From Actinobacteria bacterium IMCC26077 (GTDB taxonomy: Bacteria > Actinomycetota > Actinomycetes > Nanopelagicales > Nanopelagicaceae), in contig CP015606.1 of NCBI GenBank assembly GCA_002284915.1, positions 558,001-622,000 of the forward strand: a DNA stretch of 64,000 nt. Direction: 5' to 3'. The translations under genes were made by a program, and so were the position numbers. Below, one piece after another: positions 32,310-41,450 of this stretch. Positions within the stretch are counted from its first letter, which is position 1. Every line of letters begins with the position of its first letter. Under the pieces are notes generated by a model. It was not told the DNA's origin. It worked only from the letters and a program-made list of their open reading frames with translations, and ran no database searches.

Positions 32310-32731
32310 TGGCAACTAAACCCGCAGCTGCTGCTTCCGGAAAAGGAAAGCCCGCAGCAAAGATTCGCAAGAAAGAGAAGAAGAATGTTGCGGTTGGACA
32401 AGCTCATATCAAGAGCACCTTCAACAACACAATCGTCTCAATCACTGATCCCACTGGCGCTGTCATCGCGTGGTCATCATCTGGCCAGGTTGGATATAAG
32501 GGTTCGCGTAAATCGACGCCATTCGCCGCACAACTTGCCGCTGAAGCAGCAGCTCGTCGCGCACAAGAGCATGGTGTTCGCAAAGTAGATGTATTTGTTA
32601 AGGGTCCAGGATCAGGTCGCGAGACTGCAATCCGCTCCCTACAGGCTGCTGGCCTCGAGGTTGGTTCCATCTCTGATGTGACCCCAGCGCCACATAATGG
32701 TTGCCGTCCACCAAAGCGTCGTCGAGTCTAA
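32309..32731 (+). CDS. rpsK: Small ribosomal subunit protein uS11
   Basis: S11 lies on the platform near the mRNA exit. The 140-residue protein has a Lys/Ala-rich N-terminal extension ([22 protein letters not shown]), then the core [19 protein letters not shown] and the C-terminal [22 protein letters not shown] 32309 overlaps rpsM. It is 18 bases from rpsD with AAGGGGAGAAG as ribosome-binding sequence. Confidence 0.98.
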   Translation: MATKPAAAASGKGKPAAKIRKKEKKNVAVGQAHIKSTFNNTIVSITDPTGAVIAWSSSGQVGYKGSRKSTPFAAQLAAEAAARRAQEHGVRKVDVFVKGPGSGRETAIRSLQAAGLEVGSISDVTPAPHNGCRPPKRRRV

Positions 32732-32749
32732 GGAAAGGGGAGAAGAACT

Positions 32750-33376
32750 ATGGCTCGTTATACCGGAGCAGATTGCAAGCGTTGCCGTCGCGAGAAAGTA
32801 AAGCTCTTCCTTAAGGGCTCGAAATGCGATGGTCCAAAGTGTCCAATCGAATCTCGTCCATACCCACCAGGTGAGCATGGTCGTGGTCGTACCAAAGAGA
32901 GTGAGTACTCACTTCAGATGCGTGAGAAGCAGAAGTGCGCACGTATCTATGGCGTTCTCGAGAAGCAGTTCCGCGGTTACTACCAAGAGGCAAACCGTCT
33001 CGCTGGTCGTACTGGTGAGAACTTGCTCCGCATCCTGGAATCACGTCTAGACAACATCGTCTACCGTGCAGGTTTTGCGAAGAGCCGCGATATGGCACGC
33101 CAACTCGTGCGCCATGGCCACTTCCTAGTAAATGGTCAAAAGGTGAACATTCCGTCCTATCGCGTTTCGCCATCCTCGGTGATCGACCTACGTCCATCAT
33201 CACATGATTTGACGCCATTCATCGTTGCAAGTGCTGAGCTAGGCGAGCGCCCAGTTCCAGCATGGTTAGAAGTTGTTGGCTCCAAGATGCGAATTTTGGT
33301 CCACTCACTTCCAGAGCGATCTGTTATTGACACTCAGGTTCAAGAGCAGCTCATCGTTGAGTTCTATTCCAAGTAG
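32750..33376 (+). CDS. rpsD: Small ribosomal subunit protein uS4
   Basis: S4 initiates 30S assembly. The 208-residue protein is the zinc-containing form with Cys9, Cys12, Cys26 and Cys31 at the N-terminus, then the S4 RNA-binding domain (LESRLDNIVYRAGFAKSRDMARQLVRHGHFLVNGQKVN in pieces). It sits in the alpha cluster before rpoA, as in proteobacteria and actinobacteria rather than in the isolated Bacillus arrangement. Two hairpins fill the gap to rpoA. Confidence 0.98.
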   Translation: MARYTGADCKRCRREKVKLFLKGSKCDGPKCPIESRPYPPGEHGRGRTKESEYSLQMREKQKCARIYGVLEKQFRGYYQEANRLAGRTGENLLRILESRLDNIVYRAGFAKSRDMARQLVRHGHFLVNGQKVNIPSYRVSPSSVIDLRPSSHDLTPFIVASAELGERPVPAWLEVVGSKMRILVHSLPERSVIDTQVQEQLIVEFYSK

Positions 33377-33399
33377 TAAGTAAGAAGTAAAGCAAGACT

Positions 33400-33459
33400 C
33401 GCGCCGTCAGGCCTGGCGGTGCGGGAAGTAAGTAAGCGGAGATCAAATAGCGGATCTCC
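33400..33459 (+). promoter_or_regulatory. Two hairpins between rpsD and rpoA
   Basis: The first is a near-perfect 24-base palindrome (CGCGCCGTCAGG/CCTGGCGGTGCG, 33400-33423, with two G-T pairs). The second is GGAGATC (33438-33444)/GATCTCC (33453-33459). Neither is followed by a T-run, so they are more likely RNA-processing or translational elements than terminators. The GGAGG ribosome-binding sequence of rpoA begins about ten bases later. Confidence 0.45.
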
Positions 33460-33480
33460 ACGAGTTACGGAGGATCTTTA

Positions 33481-34545
33481 GTGCTAATCGCGCAGCGCCC
33501 CATCCTTACCGAAGAAGTAGTAAGTGAGTACCGTTCACGTTTCATCATCGAACCGTTGGAGCCAGGTTTTGGTTACACGTTGGGTAACTCCCTTCGTCGC
33601 ACCTTGCTCTCCTCGATTCCTGGCGCCGCTCTAACCAGCGCGCGCGTTGAGGGAGCCCCTCATGAGTTCATCACTCTTGAGGGAGTGAAGGAGGATCTCA
33701 CTGAGATCGTCCTCAACCTCAAAAACCTGGTGCTCTCATCAGATAACGACGAGCCAGTTGCGCTCTACATCCGCAAGAGCGGAGAGGGCACCATCACCGG
33801 TGCTGATGTAGTAGTTCCTGCCGGCGTCGAGGTGCATAACCCAGAGCTCCACATCGCAACGCTCAATGCAAAGGCGAATGTTCAAATGGAGTTAACAGTT
33901 GAGCGTGGTCGTGGTTACGTCACCGCCATCCAAAATAAGCAAGCCGGACAAGAGATCGGCCGAATTCCCATCGACTCCATCTATTCACCAGTCCTCAAGG
34001 TGACATACAAAGTCGAAGCGACTCGTGTCGAACAGCGCACCGACTTTGATCGACTAGTACTCGATGTCGAGACCAAGCGTTCAATGAGTCCTCGTGATGC
34101 CATGGCATCTGCGGGTAAGACTCTCGTCGAACTCTTCGGCCTTGCTCGCGAACTCAATGTCGATGCCGAAGGTATCGAAATCGGACCTTCTCTAACCGAC
34201 GCTGCGCTCGCCGCTGATCTTGCGTTGCCAATCGAAGATCTTGATCTCACCGTTCGCTCCTACAACTGCTTGAAGCGTGAAGGTATTCACACAGTTGGCG
34301 AATTAGTGAGCCGTAGCGAAGCAGACCTGCTCGACATTCGAAACTTTGGTTCGAAGTCGATTGATGAGGTTAAGGCGAAGCTGGTTTCGATGGGTCTACA
34401 GCTCAAGGACAGCCCAATCGGATTTGATCCAACGCTCTCACCTGGCTATCACGACAATGGTGATGACTTCGGTGACGACGAGTTCTATGCCGTCGAGCCT
34501 GTCGATGCAGCTGCAGCGAACGAAGAAGAGAAAGAAAGCGAGTAG
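33481..34545 (+). CDS. rpoA: DNA-directed RNA polymerase alpha subunit
   Basis: The 354-residue alpha subunit has the assembly N-terminal domain ([29 protein letters not shown] near residues 20-48) and the C-terminal helix-hairpin-helix domain ([19 protein letters not shown] and [14 protein letters not shown]), which binds UP elements and activators. An acidic tail of about 25 residues ends EEEKESE. GTG 33481 has ACGGAGGA upstream. rplQ follows after four bases. Confidence 0.98.
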   Translation: MLIAQRPILTEEVVSEYRSRFIIEPLEPGFGYTLGNSLRRTLLSSIPGAALTSARVEGAPHEFITLEGVKEDLTEIVLNLKNLVLSSDNDEPVALYIRKSGEGTITGADVVVPAGVEVHNPELHIATLNAKANVQMELTVERGRGYVTAIQNKQAGQEIGRIPIDSIYSPVLKVTYKVEATRVEQRTDFDRLVLDVETKRSMSPRDAMASAGKTLVELFGLARELNVDAEGIEIGPSLTDAALAADLALPIEDLDLTVRSYNCLKREGIHTVGELVSRSEADLLDIRNFGSKSIDEVKAKLVSMGLQLKDSPIGFDPTLSPGYHDNGDDFGDDEFYAVEPVDAAAANEEEKESE

Positions 34546-34549
34546 ATAG

Positions 34550-35242
34550 ATGCCAAAGCCAAGTAAAGGACCACGTCTAGGTAGCGGTCCAGCGCACGAG
34601 CGCCTGCTATTGGGAACTCTCGCCACTCAACTGCTCAAGCATGGCAAGGTCGAAACCACGCTCGTTCGTGCAAAGCGCCTTCGTCCATATGTCGAGAAGA
34701 TCATCACTGCGGGCAAGAAGGGCGACCTTCCGGCTCGTCGTCGGGTCATGAAAGTGATTACTGAGAAGGGTGTAGTTCATTCACTCTTCACTGAAATCGG
34801 TCCTCGATTTGCTCAACGCAATGGTGGATACACTCGAATCACCAAGATTGGGATTCGCAAAGGTGACGCCGCAGATATGGCAATCATCGAGATTCTTTCC
34901 GAAGGCACCCCTGAGAAGAAGAAAGTTCTTTCGCAAGCTGAAGCAATCGCGAAGCGTGCTGCAAAAGCTGAGATCACCAAGAAGGCTGCCGCTACTCGTG
35001 TTGCTGATCGAATTGCAGCTCGTGGCAAGGTCGCTGATCGAATTGCTGCTCGCGCTGCTGCGCCTGCTGCACCGACAAAGAAGAGCGGAAAGAAGGCGAC
35101 TGCTGCCGAAGGTTCAGATGAAGATTCTGAAGTCGAAGTAGCTCCAGTGAAGAAGGCTGCTGCGAAGAAAGCTCCAGCAAAGAAAGCTGCCGCCAAGAAA
35201 GCTCCAGCAAAGAAAGCTGCCGCTAAGAAAAGTGCGAAGTAA
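34550..35242 (+). CDS. rplQ: Large ribosomal subunit protein bL17 with long Lys/Ala-rich tail
   Basis: The first 120 or so residues are standard L17: [44 protein letters not shown] and RIGDAAD-like [14 protein letters not shown]17 surrounds the tunnel exit. The remaining 110 residues are an added tail with two VADRIAAR units, an acidic spacer and [10 protein letters not shown] repeats, giving 230 residues against about 120-200 in relatives. The tail resembles histone H1-like and HupB-type basic tails and is probably disordered and nucleic-acid binding. It ends the alpha cluster. Confidence 0.96.
   Translation: MPKPSKGPRLGSGPAHERLLLGTLATQLLKHGKVETTLVRAKRLRPYVEKIITAGKKGDLPARRRVMKVITEKGVVHSLFTEIGPRFAQRNGGYTRITKIGIRKGDAADMAIIEILSEGTPEKKKVLSQAEAIAKRAAKAEITKKAAATRVADRIAARGKVADRIAARAAAPAAPTKKSGKKATAAEGSDEDSEVEVAPVKKAAAKKAPAKKAAAKKAPAKKAAAKKSAK
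35165..35224 (+). repeat. 30-base tandem repeat in rplQ tail
   Basis: Units at 35165-35194 and 35195-35224 are identical except for the last base. Each codes for ten residues of the [10 protein letters not shown] type. Flanking shorter AAGAAAGCT pieces extend the pattern on both sides. Copy number is likely to vary between strains. Confidence 0.9.
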
Positions 35243-35267
35243 GCTCGCAATCTCATAAGTAATCAAC

Positions 35268-36110
35268 GTGTCTGAACCCGTCCTCGAAGTAGTGGACGGG
35301 TTCTCGCGTATTCGAGTGGATTGCCAATACGACGGCACCGCCTTCTCTGGATGGTCAGTTCAACCTGATCGACGAAGCGTGCAAGGAGTCGTCGAAGAAG
35401 TCCTTTCTAAAGTTTTAAATCACCCAGTTTCTACCACCGTCGCTGGTCGTACTGATGCTGGAGTCCATGCACTTGGTCAGGTATTTCACTTCGACCTACC
35501 AAATCAATTACGAAGTAATTGGAATTTGGAATCACTCCTTTACATCGCCAATCGAATTCTCACCGCCGAGGTAAGGTTCATCGCATTAAATGATGTACCC
35601 GGAGATTTTCACGCACGATATAGCGCTCTACGCCGCCACTATCGCTATCAGCTTGTCGATGATGCGCGAACCTTAAATCCTCTCGAGCGGGTAGCAACTA
35701 GCTCATATCACCGACCTCTCGATGAGAAGTTGATGAATGCGGCAGCAGCGCTACTGCTTGGTGAACATGATTTCGCGGCGTACTGTCGGCCGCGCGAGGG
35801 CACGACGACGATTCGCTCCCTCGAAACCTTCACATGGAAGCGAGAGGAGAGCGGGCTCTTGACGGCCGCAATCTCCGCAGATGCCTTCTGCCATAACATG
35901 GTTCGTTCTTTGGTAGGGGCGATGATGATGGTTGGCGATGGGCGTTGGCAGGTGGAGCAGCCATTTGAGATTTTGATGTCGAAGGTTCGACATAGCCATA
36001 TCGCCCCGGCAGCTGGCCTGACCCTGATGGGGGTGGCGTACCCAGAAGCGGCAGAGTTTGGCCAGCGGGCCAAGCAGGTGACCTCTCCGGTAGCTCGGGG
36101 GCGGATCTAG
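35268..36110 (+). CDS. truA: tRNA pseudouridine(38-40) synthase TruA
   Basis: TruA makes pseudouridine at positions 38-40 of the tRNA anticodon arm. The 280-residue enzyme has the catalytic Asp63 in AGRTDAGVHALGQV, the QYDGTAFSGWSVQP N-terminal motif and FCHNMVRSLVGAMMMVG in the C-terminal domain. GTG 35268 is 25 bases after rplQ. The stop TAG lies in the loop of a GCGG/CCGC hairpin followed by six T bases, so gene end, terminator and the next promoter are compressed together. Confidence 0.96.
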   Translation: MSEPVLEVVDGFSRIRVDCQYDGTAFSGWSVQPDRRSVQGVVEEVLSKVLNHPVSTTVAGRTDAGVHALGQVFHFDLPNQLRSNWNLESLLYIANRILTAEVRFIALNDVPGDFHARYSALRRHYRYQLVDDARTLNPLERVATSSYHRPLDEKLMNAAAALLLGEHDFAAYCRPREGTTTIRSLETFTWKREESGLLTAAISADAFCHNMVRSLVGAMMMVGDGRWQVEQPFEILMSKVRHSHIAPAAGLTLMGVAYPEAAEFGQRAKQVTSPVARGRI

Positions 36111-36120
36111 CCGCTTTTTT
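36101..36120 (+). terminator. truA terminator feeding into rplM promoter
   Basis: GCGG (36101-36104) and CCGC (36111-36114) pair around ATCTAG, which contains the truA stop, and TTTTTT follows at 36115-36120. The stem is only four pairs, all G-C. The last two T bases begin the TTGACC box at 36119. Confidence 0.5.
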
Positions 36121-36148
36121 GACCGTCCCCGCCCCCGGAAGGTACCCT
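36119..36148 (+). promoter_or_regulatory. Promoter of rplM-rpsI
   Basis: TTGACC (36119-36124), 18 bases and TACCCT (36143-36148) give the same architecture as the promoters at 6124 and 14939. The expected start is near 36155, about 76 bases before the rplM start codon. Confidence 0.68.
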
Positions 36149-36230
36149 CTACCTCTTGCCAGGCGCCGTTTTGGTCGCCCGGATAGTTTCGACAAAGAAG
36201 ATCAACGAACGAGAAGTGAGTGAGGTTGGC

Positions 36231-36680
36231 GTGCGTACTGCGAGCCCAAAGGCGTCTGAGATAACCCGCGCTTGGCACATTATCGATGCCAAAGATGTGG
36301 TCTTGGGGCGTCTTGCGACCCATGCTGCCGCGTTATTGCGTGGTAAGCACAAGCCGACATTTGCCCCGCACATGGATACCGGTGATTTTGTCATCGTTAT
36401 CAACGCGGGTGAGATTGCTCTTACTGGTTCGAAGAATGCCGACAAGATGGCATTCCGTCACTCCGGTTACCCAGGTGGTCTTACCGCCACAACGTATGCC
36501 GACATGATGGCGACTCACCCAACTCGTGCGGTTGAGAAAGCGATTCGCGGAATGTTGCCAAAGAATTCGCTCGGTCGTTCGCAAATCACCAAGCTCAAGG
36601 TTTACGCAGGGGCGGAGCATCCGCACGCTGCACAGAATCCAACTCCATATTCCATCAACCAAGTTTCACAAATTTCCTGA
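36231..36680 (+). CDS. rplM: Large ribosomal subunit protein uL13
   Basis: L13 is an early 50S assembly protein. From GTG 36231 the 149-residue protein begins [19 protein letters not shown], matching the family start, then [20 protein letters not shown] and ending NQVSQIS. The frame is open further upstream (to 36156) and a GTG at 36216 is possible, but those extra residues fit no L13. GAGG lies five bases before GTG 36231. rpsI follows after 12 bases. Confidence 0.94.
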   Translation: MRTASPKASEITRAWHIIDAKDVVLGRLATHAAALLRGKHKPTFAPHMDTGDFVIVINAGEIALTGSKNADKMAFRHSGYPGGLTATTYADMMATHPTRAVEKAIRGMLPKNSLGRSQITKLKVYAGAEHPHAAQNPTPYSINQVSQIS

Positions 36681-36692
36681 TAGGTGCGTGCA

Positions 36693-37187
36693 ATGTCTGA
36701 CTTTTCCAATGTAGATGTCAATCTCGATGATGATTTTGAGACTCCAACGAGTTACTCCTCGAGCACACCAGCACCTGCCACTAATCGCTCTGCTATCACT
36801 GCTCCAGGTGCAGGTGTAGGTCGCCGGAAAGAGGCAATCGCACGCGTTCGACTTATCCCAGGTACCGGAAAGTGGAGCCTCAACGGACGATCACTTGATG
36901 TTTACTTCCCAAATAAGGTCCACCAGCAATTGGTCTCTGAGCCATTCCGCACTGTTGGCGTTGAGGGAAATTACGATGTGGTTGCGCTTATCAATGGCGG
37001 CGGTGTTTCTGGTCAAGCAGGCGCCCTTCGCCTCGGAGTAGCGCGCGCACTTAATGCGATTGATGCAGATGCTCATCGTCCAGCGCTTAAGAAAGCTGGA
37101 TTCTTGACTCGTGATGCTCGCGTCATTGAACGTAAGAAGTACGGCCTCAAGAAGGCTCGTAAGCGTTCTCAGTACAGCAAGCGCTAA
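36693..37187 (+). CDS. rpsI: Small ribosomal subunit protein uS9
   Basis: S9 has a C-terminal tail that reaches P-site tRNA; it is intact here ([18 protein letters not shown]). The core [19 protein letters not shown] begins near residue 41. The first 40 residues are an acidic, then Ser/Thr/Pro-rich extension ([16 protein letters not shown]) that is longer than in most bacteria but common among actinobacteria. ATG 36693 is chosen over an in-frame GTG at 36684 because it gives better spacing to AGG. Confidence 0.95.
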   Translation: MSDFSNVDVNLDDDFETPTSYSSSTPAPATNRSAITAPGAGVGRRKEAIARVRLIPGTGKWSLNGRSLDVYFPNKVHQQLVSEPFRTVGVEGNYDVVALINGGGVSGQAGALRLGVARALNAIDADAHRPALKKAGFLTRDARVIERKKYGLKKARKRSQYSKR

Positions 37188-37228
37188 TCTCCCAGAATCC
37201 TCAAGTAAGCCGCACTATCATTGCGGAT

Positions 37229-38548
37229 ATGGCGCTCTTCGGAACCGATGGTATCCGTGGGCGATTTGGGGATTTCCTCACCGAAGAACTTGCCGAACGG
37301 GTTGCGTTCGCAGCTGGGCAATTGATTCCCGCACATTCGAAGGTAATCATCGGTCGTGACACTCGTAGCTCGGGTCTGCTCCTGGAGCGCGCAATAGCCT
37401 CCGGATTTATCAAATGTGGGCACGAAGTAACGCAGGTGGGGATCATTCCAACCCCTGGCCTTGCCTATCTCGCACTTGAGCCAGGAGTTGAGTTAGCGGT
37501 GATGATTACGGCATCGCATAATCCTGCCTCTGATAATGGCATCAAGATTTTTGGACATGATGGGATGAAGATTCCCGATTCACTCGAACACGAGATCGAA
37601 AGTTGGGTCAATTCCACCGCAGTCGTTTCAAACACTGCAACAGGTTCGAGTCTTACTGACGTCGAGGCCATTGAGCGTTATGCCCTGCATCTCAGAGAGT
37701 CAATCGATACCCCACTTACCGGAATGAAAATCGCAATCGATTGCGCTCACGGCTCGGCAAGTGCGATTGCGCCAAGGATTCTCGAAGAGTTGGGCGCAGA
37801 GGTTTATGCGATGGGGAATGCCCCTGATGGTCAGAACATCAATGCTGGAGTTGGGTCAACTCATCTTGAGGCAATCATCGAATTAGTAGAGCGAAGTGGC
37901 GCCGACCTCGGTATTGCTCACGACGGTGATGCCGATCGGGCATTACTCGTCGATCGTAAAGGTCGAATCATCGATGGAGATCACATTCTGGCCAATCTTG
38001 CGATTTCGATGGCGCGCTCTGGAGAACTCAGTGCTAACACCGTAGTTACAACGGTAATGAGCAATCTCGGATTTCATAAAGCGATGGCAGCGGCTGGAAT
38101 CTCCGTCGAAGTAACTGCGGTTGGTGATCGTTATGTCCTTGAACGAATCAATGAGCGTCACCTAGCACTTGGCGGGGAGCAATCCGGGCACATCATCATC
38201 CGGAAACTCGCGACGACTGGTGATGGCATCCTAACTGCGCTTTCAATTCTTGCGCTCGTGGCAAAGCGGCGAGTATTACTCTCCGAGTTGGCAGAGGTGT
38301 TCACGAGCTATCCGCAGGTTTTGGTAAACGTTCCGGTTGGTAGCAAAGCTCAGGCTCTCGCGGATCCAATCGTTCGTCATGCAATAGCCGAGGCCGAGCA
38401 GAGATTTGGGAGCGAAGGTCGCTTGTTGGTGCGCGCATCTGGTACTGAGGATTTGGTGAGAGTTATGGCAGAAGCCGACACTATCAAGCGCGCGCGAGAG
38501 ACTGTAGATTCACTCGTAGCATTAATCACCTCGCGCCACGGCGCATAA
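37229..38548 (+). CDS. glmM: Phosphoglucosamine mutase GlmM
   Basis: GlmM converts glucosamine-6-phosphate to glucosamine-1-phosphate for UDP-GlcNAc synthesis. The 439-residue enzyme has FGTDGIRG at the start, the phosphoserine Ser96 in TASHNPASDNGIK, the metal loop HDGDADRALLVD and the phosphate-binding RASGTEDLVRVMAEA. TATCAT lies seven bases before the start ATG, so the transcript may be leaderless, although no good -35 box is visible. glmS follows after 17 bases, placing two successive-pathway enzymes together. Confidence 0.97.
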   Translation: MALFGTDGIRGRFGDFLTEELAERVAFAAGQLIPAHSKVIIGRDTRSSGLLLERAIASGFIKCGHEVTQVGIIPTPGLAYLALEPGVELAVMITASHNPASDNGIKIFGHDGMKIPDSLEHEIESWVNSTAVVSNTATGSSLTDVEAIERYALHLRESIDTPLTGMKIAIDCAHGSASAIAPRILEELGAEVYAMGNAPDGQNINAGVGSTHLEAIIELVERSGADLGIAHDGDADRALLVDRKGRIIDGDHILANLAISMARSGELSANTVVTTVMSNLGFHKAMAAAGISVEVTAVGDRYVLERINERHLALGGEQSGHIIIRKLATTGDGILTALSILALVAKRRVLLSELAEVFTSYPQVLVNVPVGSKAQALADPIVRHAIAEAEQRFGSEGRLLVRASGTEDLVRVMAEADTIKRARETVDSLVALITSRHGA

Positions 38549-38565
38549 ATTCAGGAGCCTAAGTA

Positions 38566-40401
38566 ATGTGCGGAATCGTCGGCTATGTCGGAAAATCCGA
38601 TGCTACGCCCGCGCTACTTACCGGGCTCGCTCGTCTGGAATATCGCGGTTATGACTCTGCGGGAATTTCAGTGCTCGCTAATGAAAAAATTTCTACCCTT
38701 AAACGCGCCGGGAAGCTATCAGTCTTAGTAGATGCGTTACGTGAGCACCCACTGCCGCAGGGCAGGGTGGGAATAGGTCACACTCGATGGGCCACCCATG
38801 GCTCTCCCGTGGATCGCAATGCCCATCCACATATGGATCCTGATGATCAGATTGCCATCATCCATAACGGAATCATCGAGAATTACCAGCTTCTCAAATC
38901 AGAGCTAGAACGCGCAGGCCATTACTTCATTTCAGATACCGACTCTGAAGTAGTCGCACACCTTTTGGGAATTGAATATAAAGCTAGTGGTGATCTCACA
39001 ACTTCTATGCAGCGAGTTTGTCAACGTCTGCACGGAAACTTCTCACTAGTTGCGATTGCAACTTCTTCTCCAGATGTATTGGTAGGAGCGCGCCGCAACT
39101 CACCACTTGTAGTTGGTCTAGGGCATGGTGAGAATTTCCTAGCTTCCGATGTCGCAGCATTTATCTCCTTTACAAAACGAGCTCTGGAAATCGGCCAGAA
39201 TCAAGTCGTCACGTTAACCAGCCAGAGCCACCTCATTACTGATTTTGCGGGGGTGGTCCAAAGCGCTAGAGAGTTTGAAGTCACCTGGGATGCCGGAGCT
39301 GCTGAAAAGAATGGCTTTCCCCATTTCATGGCAAAAGAGATTATGGAGCAGCCAAAATCTCTCGCTGACTGCCTCTTAGGGCGCCTTGATGAACGCGAAC
39401 ACCTCATGCTCAATGAAATTCGACTGAGTGATGATGAGATCCGAGATATTGAAAAGGTGATCATCATCGGTTGTGGCTCTGCTTTCCATGCTGGAATGAT
39501 TGCCAAATACGGAATCGAACATTGGTCTCGATTGCCGGTCGAAGTCGAACTTGCTTCAGAGTTTCGCTATCGCGACCCCATCATCACTCGCAGCACTCTT
39601 GTGATTGCTATTTCGCAGTCGGGGGAGACGATGGACACTTTGATGGCCCTTCGTCACGCTCGTGATCAACGGGCCAAGGTAATTTCGATCTGCAACACTC
39701 ATGGAGCATCTATTCCACGTGAATCTGATGGCGTCATATACACGCAAGCTGGACCAGAGATAGCGGTCGCTTCAACCAAGGCTTTTCTCACCCAGATTGT
39801 CGCTGCATATCTCGTTGGTCTATACATCGCGCAAGTCCGCGGTCTTAAATTCATCGACGAGGTTCGAGATATTTTGGATGAACTTGGCGAGTTGCCCGAG
39901 AAGATTGAAAGGTATCTTGAGACTTCCGAACGATTGAAAGAACTCGCTCTTGAATTCAAAAGCGCTCAGTCGATTCTCTTTTTGGGCAGGCATGTTGGCT
40001 TCCCAGTTGCGCTAGAAGGTGCATTGAAGTTAAAGGAGTTGGCGTATATGCATGCGGAGGGTTTCGCTGCAGGTGAACTTAAGCATGGCCCAATTGCCCT
40101 GATTGAGGAGGGAACTCCGGTACTGGTCATCATGCCGAGCCCGAATAGTCCCTTGCATGACAAGATGGTCAGCAACGTGCAGGAGATCGAGGCACGTGGT
40201 GCTCGCGCAATCATTATCGCTGCTGAAAGCGATAGCTCGATAACCTCCCTGCGAGCGATTCGAATTCCCGACTCATCAGTTCTCTTCCAACCGATCTTGG
40301 CGGTTCTTCCCCTTCAACTCTTCGCCTATGAATCTGCACTCGTTCGAGGATATGATGTCGACCAACCAAGGAATTTGGCGAAATCTGTGACAGTTGAATA
40401 G
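38566..40401 (+). CDS. glmS: Glutamine-fructose-6-phosphate aminotransferase (isomerizing) GlmS
   Basis: GlmS makes glucosamine-6-phosphate from fructose-6-phosphate and glutamine. The 611-residue protein has the N-terminal nucleophile Cys2 (MCGIVGYVG), the glutaminase motif GHTRWATHGSP, and two SIS domains (GCGSAFHAGM, SQSGETMDT; then FLGRHVGFPVALEGALKLKEL), ending with the usual LAKSVTVE. There is no glmS ribozyme: the gap to glmM is 17 bases. Confidence 0.98.
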   Translation: MCGIVGYVGKSDATPALLTGLARLEYRGYDSAGISVLANEKISTLKRAGKLSVLVDALREHPLPQGRVGIGHTRWATHGSPVDRNAHPHMDPDDQIAIIHNGIIENYQLLKSELERAGHYFISDTDSEVVAHLLGIEYKASGDLTTSMQRVCQRLHGNFSLVAIATSSPDVLVGARRNSPLVVGLGHGENFLASDVAAFISFTKRALEIGQNQVVTLTSQSHLITDFAGVVQSAREFEVTWDAGAAEKNGFPHFMAKEIMEQPKSLADCLLGRLDEREHLMLNEIRLSDDEIRDIEKVIIIGCGSAFHAGMIAKYGIEHWSRLPVEVELASEFRYRDPIITRSTLVIAISQSGETMDTLMALRHARDQRAKVISICNTHGASIPRESDGVIYTQAGPEIAVASTKAFLTQIVAAYLVGLYIAQVRGLKFIDEVRDILDELGELPEKIERYLETSERLKELALEFKSAQSILFLGRHVGFPVALEGALKLKELAYMHAEGFAAGELKHGPIALIEEGTPVLVIMPSPNSPLHDKMVSNVQEIEARGARAIIIAAESDSSITSLRAIRIPDSSVLFQPILAVLPLQLFAYESALVRGYDVDQPRNLAKSVTVE

Positions 40402-40413
40402 GTTCATATAACA

Positions 40414-41091
40414 ATGGAAGTTCTACGTCGGTCGGTCTCATGGCATATTCGCAATGCCGCTGTCTCGATGGCACTTTTCATTCTTATCACCATCGATGTA
40501 CTCCATAGCGGTCCGCTAACTGAGATTGACGCGAACATTGCGCGCTGGCAACGGCCTGAGTTGCCAGATTGGGCTGATTGGATCATCTACAACTTGGATC
40601 ACCTTGGATTACGTGGTCTTACCGCGCTCTGCCTACTGACTCTAGCAATCTATCTTGGACGACGATTCAAGACCTGGCGCCCGTTTAATCTCTCGCTGCT
40701 CTCATTGCTGGCGCTCAATCTAGTAGTCGGCTTGGCAAAGTTGGAGTTTGGTCGGACCAAACCGAAATTGCAGATTGATCTCCTTGATGCAGGTGGAATG
40801 TCCTATCCGAGTGGCCATGCGTCGAATGCAATTCTCACTTGGGGCTTGTTCGCGTACCTTGCGGTCAAATATTCAGCGCCGAGCAAGTTCCGAACCAATC
40901 TTGCAATCTGGTCCGTCTCTGCAGTTTCCATACTCGTAGTTCTGATCTCTTTATTTCGTAACACGCATTGGCTCTCTGACCTTGTTGGTGGAGTGAGCAT
41001 TGGAGCTGCGCTCTTCTTTCTCATAGTTGCAATCGATCGAGTCATCTCATCGAGTCGAACGATAAATACCTCCCAGGTTCAAACCATATGA
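40414..41091 (+). CDS. PAP2-superfamily membrane phosphatase
   Basis: The 225-residue protein has about five membrane segments and the three PAP2 phosphatase motifs: KLEFGRTKP (109-117), PSGH (132-135) and R182-N-T-H185-W-L-S-D189. Such enzymes dephosphorylate lipid phosphates, including undecaprenyl pyrophosphate and phosphatidylglycerol phosphate, on the outer face of the membrane. Next to glmM/glmS and alr, a role in recycling the peptidoglycan lipid carrier is a sensible guess. It overlaps acpS by four bases. Confidence 0.85.
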   Translation: MEVLRRSVSWHIRNAAVSMALFILITIDVLHSGPLTEIDANIARWQRPELPDWADWIIYNLDHLGLRGLTALCLLTLAIYLGRRFKTWRPFNLSLLSLLALNLVVGLAKLEFGRTKPKLQIDLLDAGGMSYPSGHASNAILTWGLFAYLAVKYSAPSKFRTNLAIWSVSAVSILVVLISLFRNTHWLSDLVGGVSIGAALFFLIVAIDRVISSSRTINTSQVQTI

Positions 41092-41450
41092 TTAAAGGAA
41101 TCGGAGTAGATGTCGTCGATATCGCTCGCTTCGAGGAATCGCTAGTGCGTACCCCAGGTTTGCGAGAGCGCTTGTTCACAGATGAAGAATTAGCAACTTC
41201 ACAAGATCGTAACCCTTCATTTCTGGCCGGCCGATTTGCCGCAAAAGAGGCGCTGGCAAAAGCTCTCGGTGTTCCCGAGGGGCTAGCTTGGCATGATGTG
41301 AATGTTCATCGTGCGGATAATGGCGCGCCCATAATGGAATTGAATGGGATTGCAAAACAGCGCGCGGGGAGTGGAAAAATCCATCTTTCAATCTCTCATG
41401 ATGGTCCAGTAGTTGTTGCAATGATCGTGATTGAGAATTCACGTGGCTAA
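41088..41450 (+). CDS. acpS: Holo-[acyl-carrier-protein] synthase AcpS
   Basis: AcpS transfers 4'-phosphopantetheine from CoA to apo-ACP. The 120-residue protein has GIGVDVVDIARFEE with metal ligand Asp8, FLAGRFAAKEALAKALG with the conserved Glu and Lys, and the C-terminal HLSISHDG motif. It is translationally coupled to both neighbours. In many actinobacteria a NAD(P)H-hydrate epimerase/dehydratase gene lies between acpS and alr; here acpS overlaps alr directly, so that gene is absent from this site. Confidence 0.95.
   Translation: MIKGIGVDVVDIARFEESLVRTPGLRERLFTDEELATSQDRNPSFLAGRFAAKEALAKALGVPEGLAWHDVNVHRADNGAPIMELNGIAKQRAGSGKIHLSISHDGPVVVAMIVIENSRG

Noticed and set aside
35165-35224. CRISPR or mobile repeat
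   Set aside because: The two 30-base units are directly adjacent with no spacers, in frame within rplQ, and encode a Lys/Ala tail.
35751-36323. 190-codon minus-strand frame across the truA-rplM junction
   Set aside because: It crosses the terminator and promoter supported on the plus strand and overlaps both genes; no homology recognised.
38549-38565. glmS ribozyme/riboswitch
   Set aside because: Only 17 bases separate glmM from glmS, so there is no space for it.
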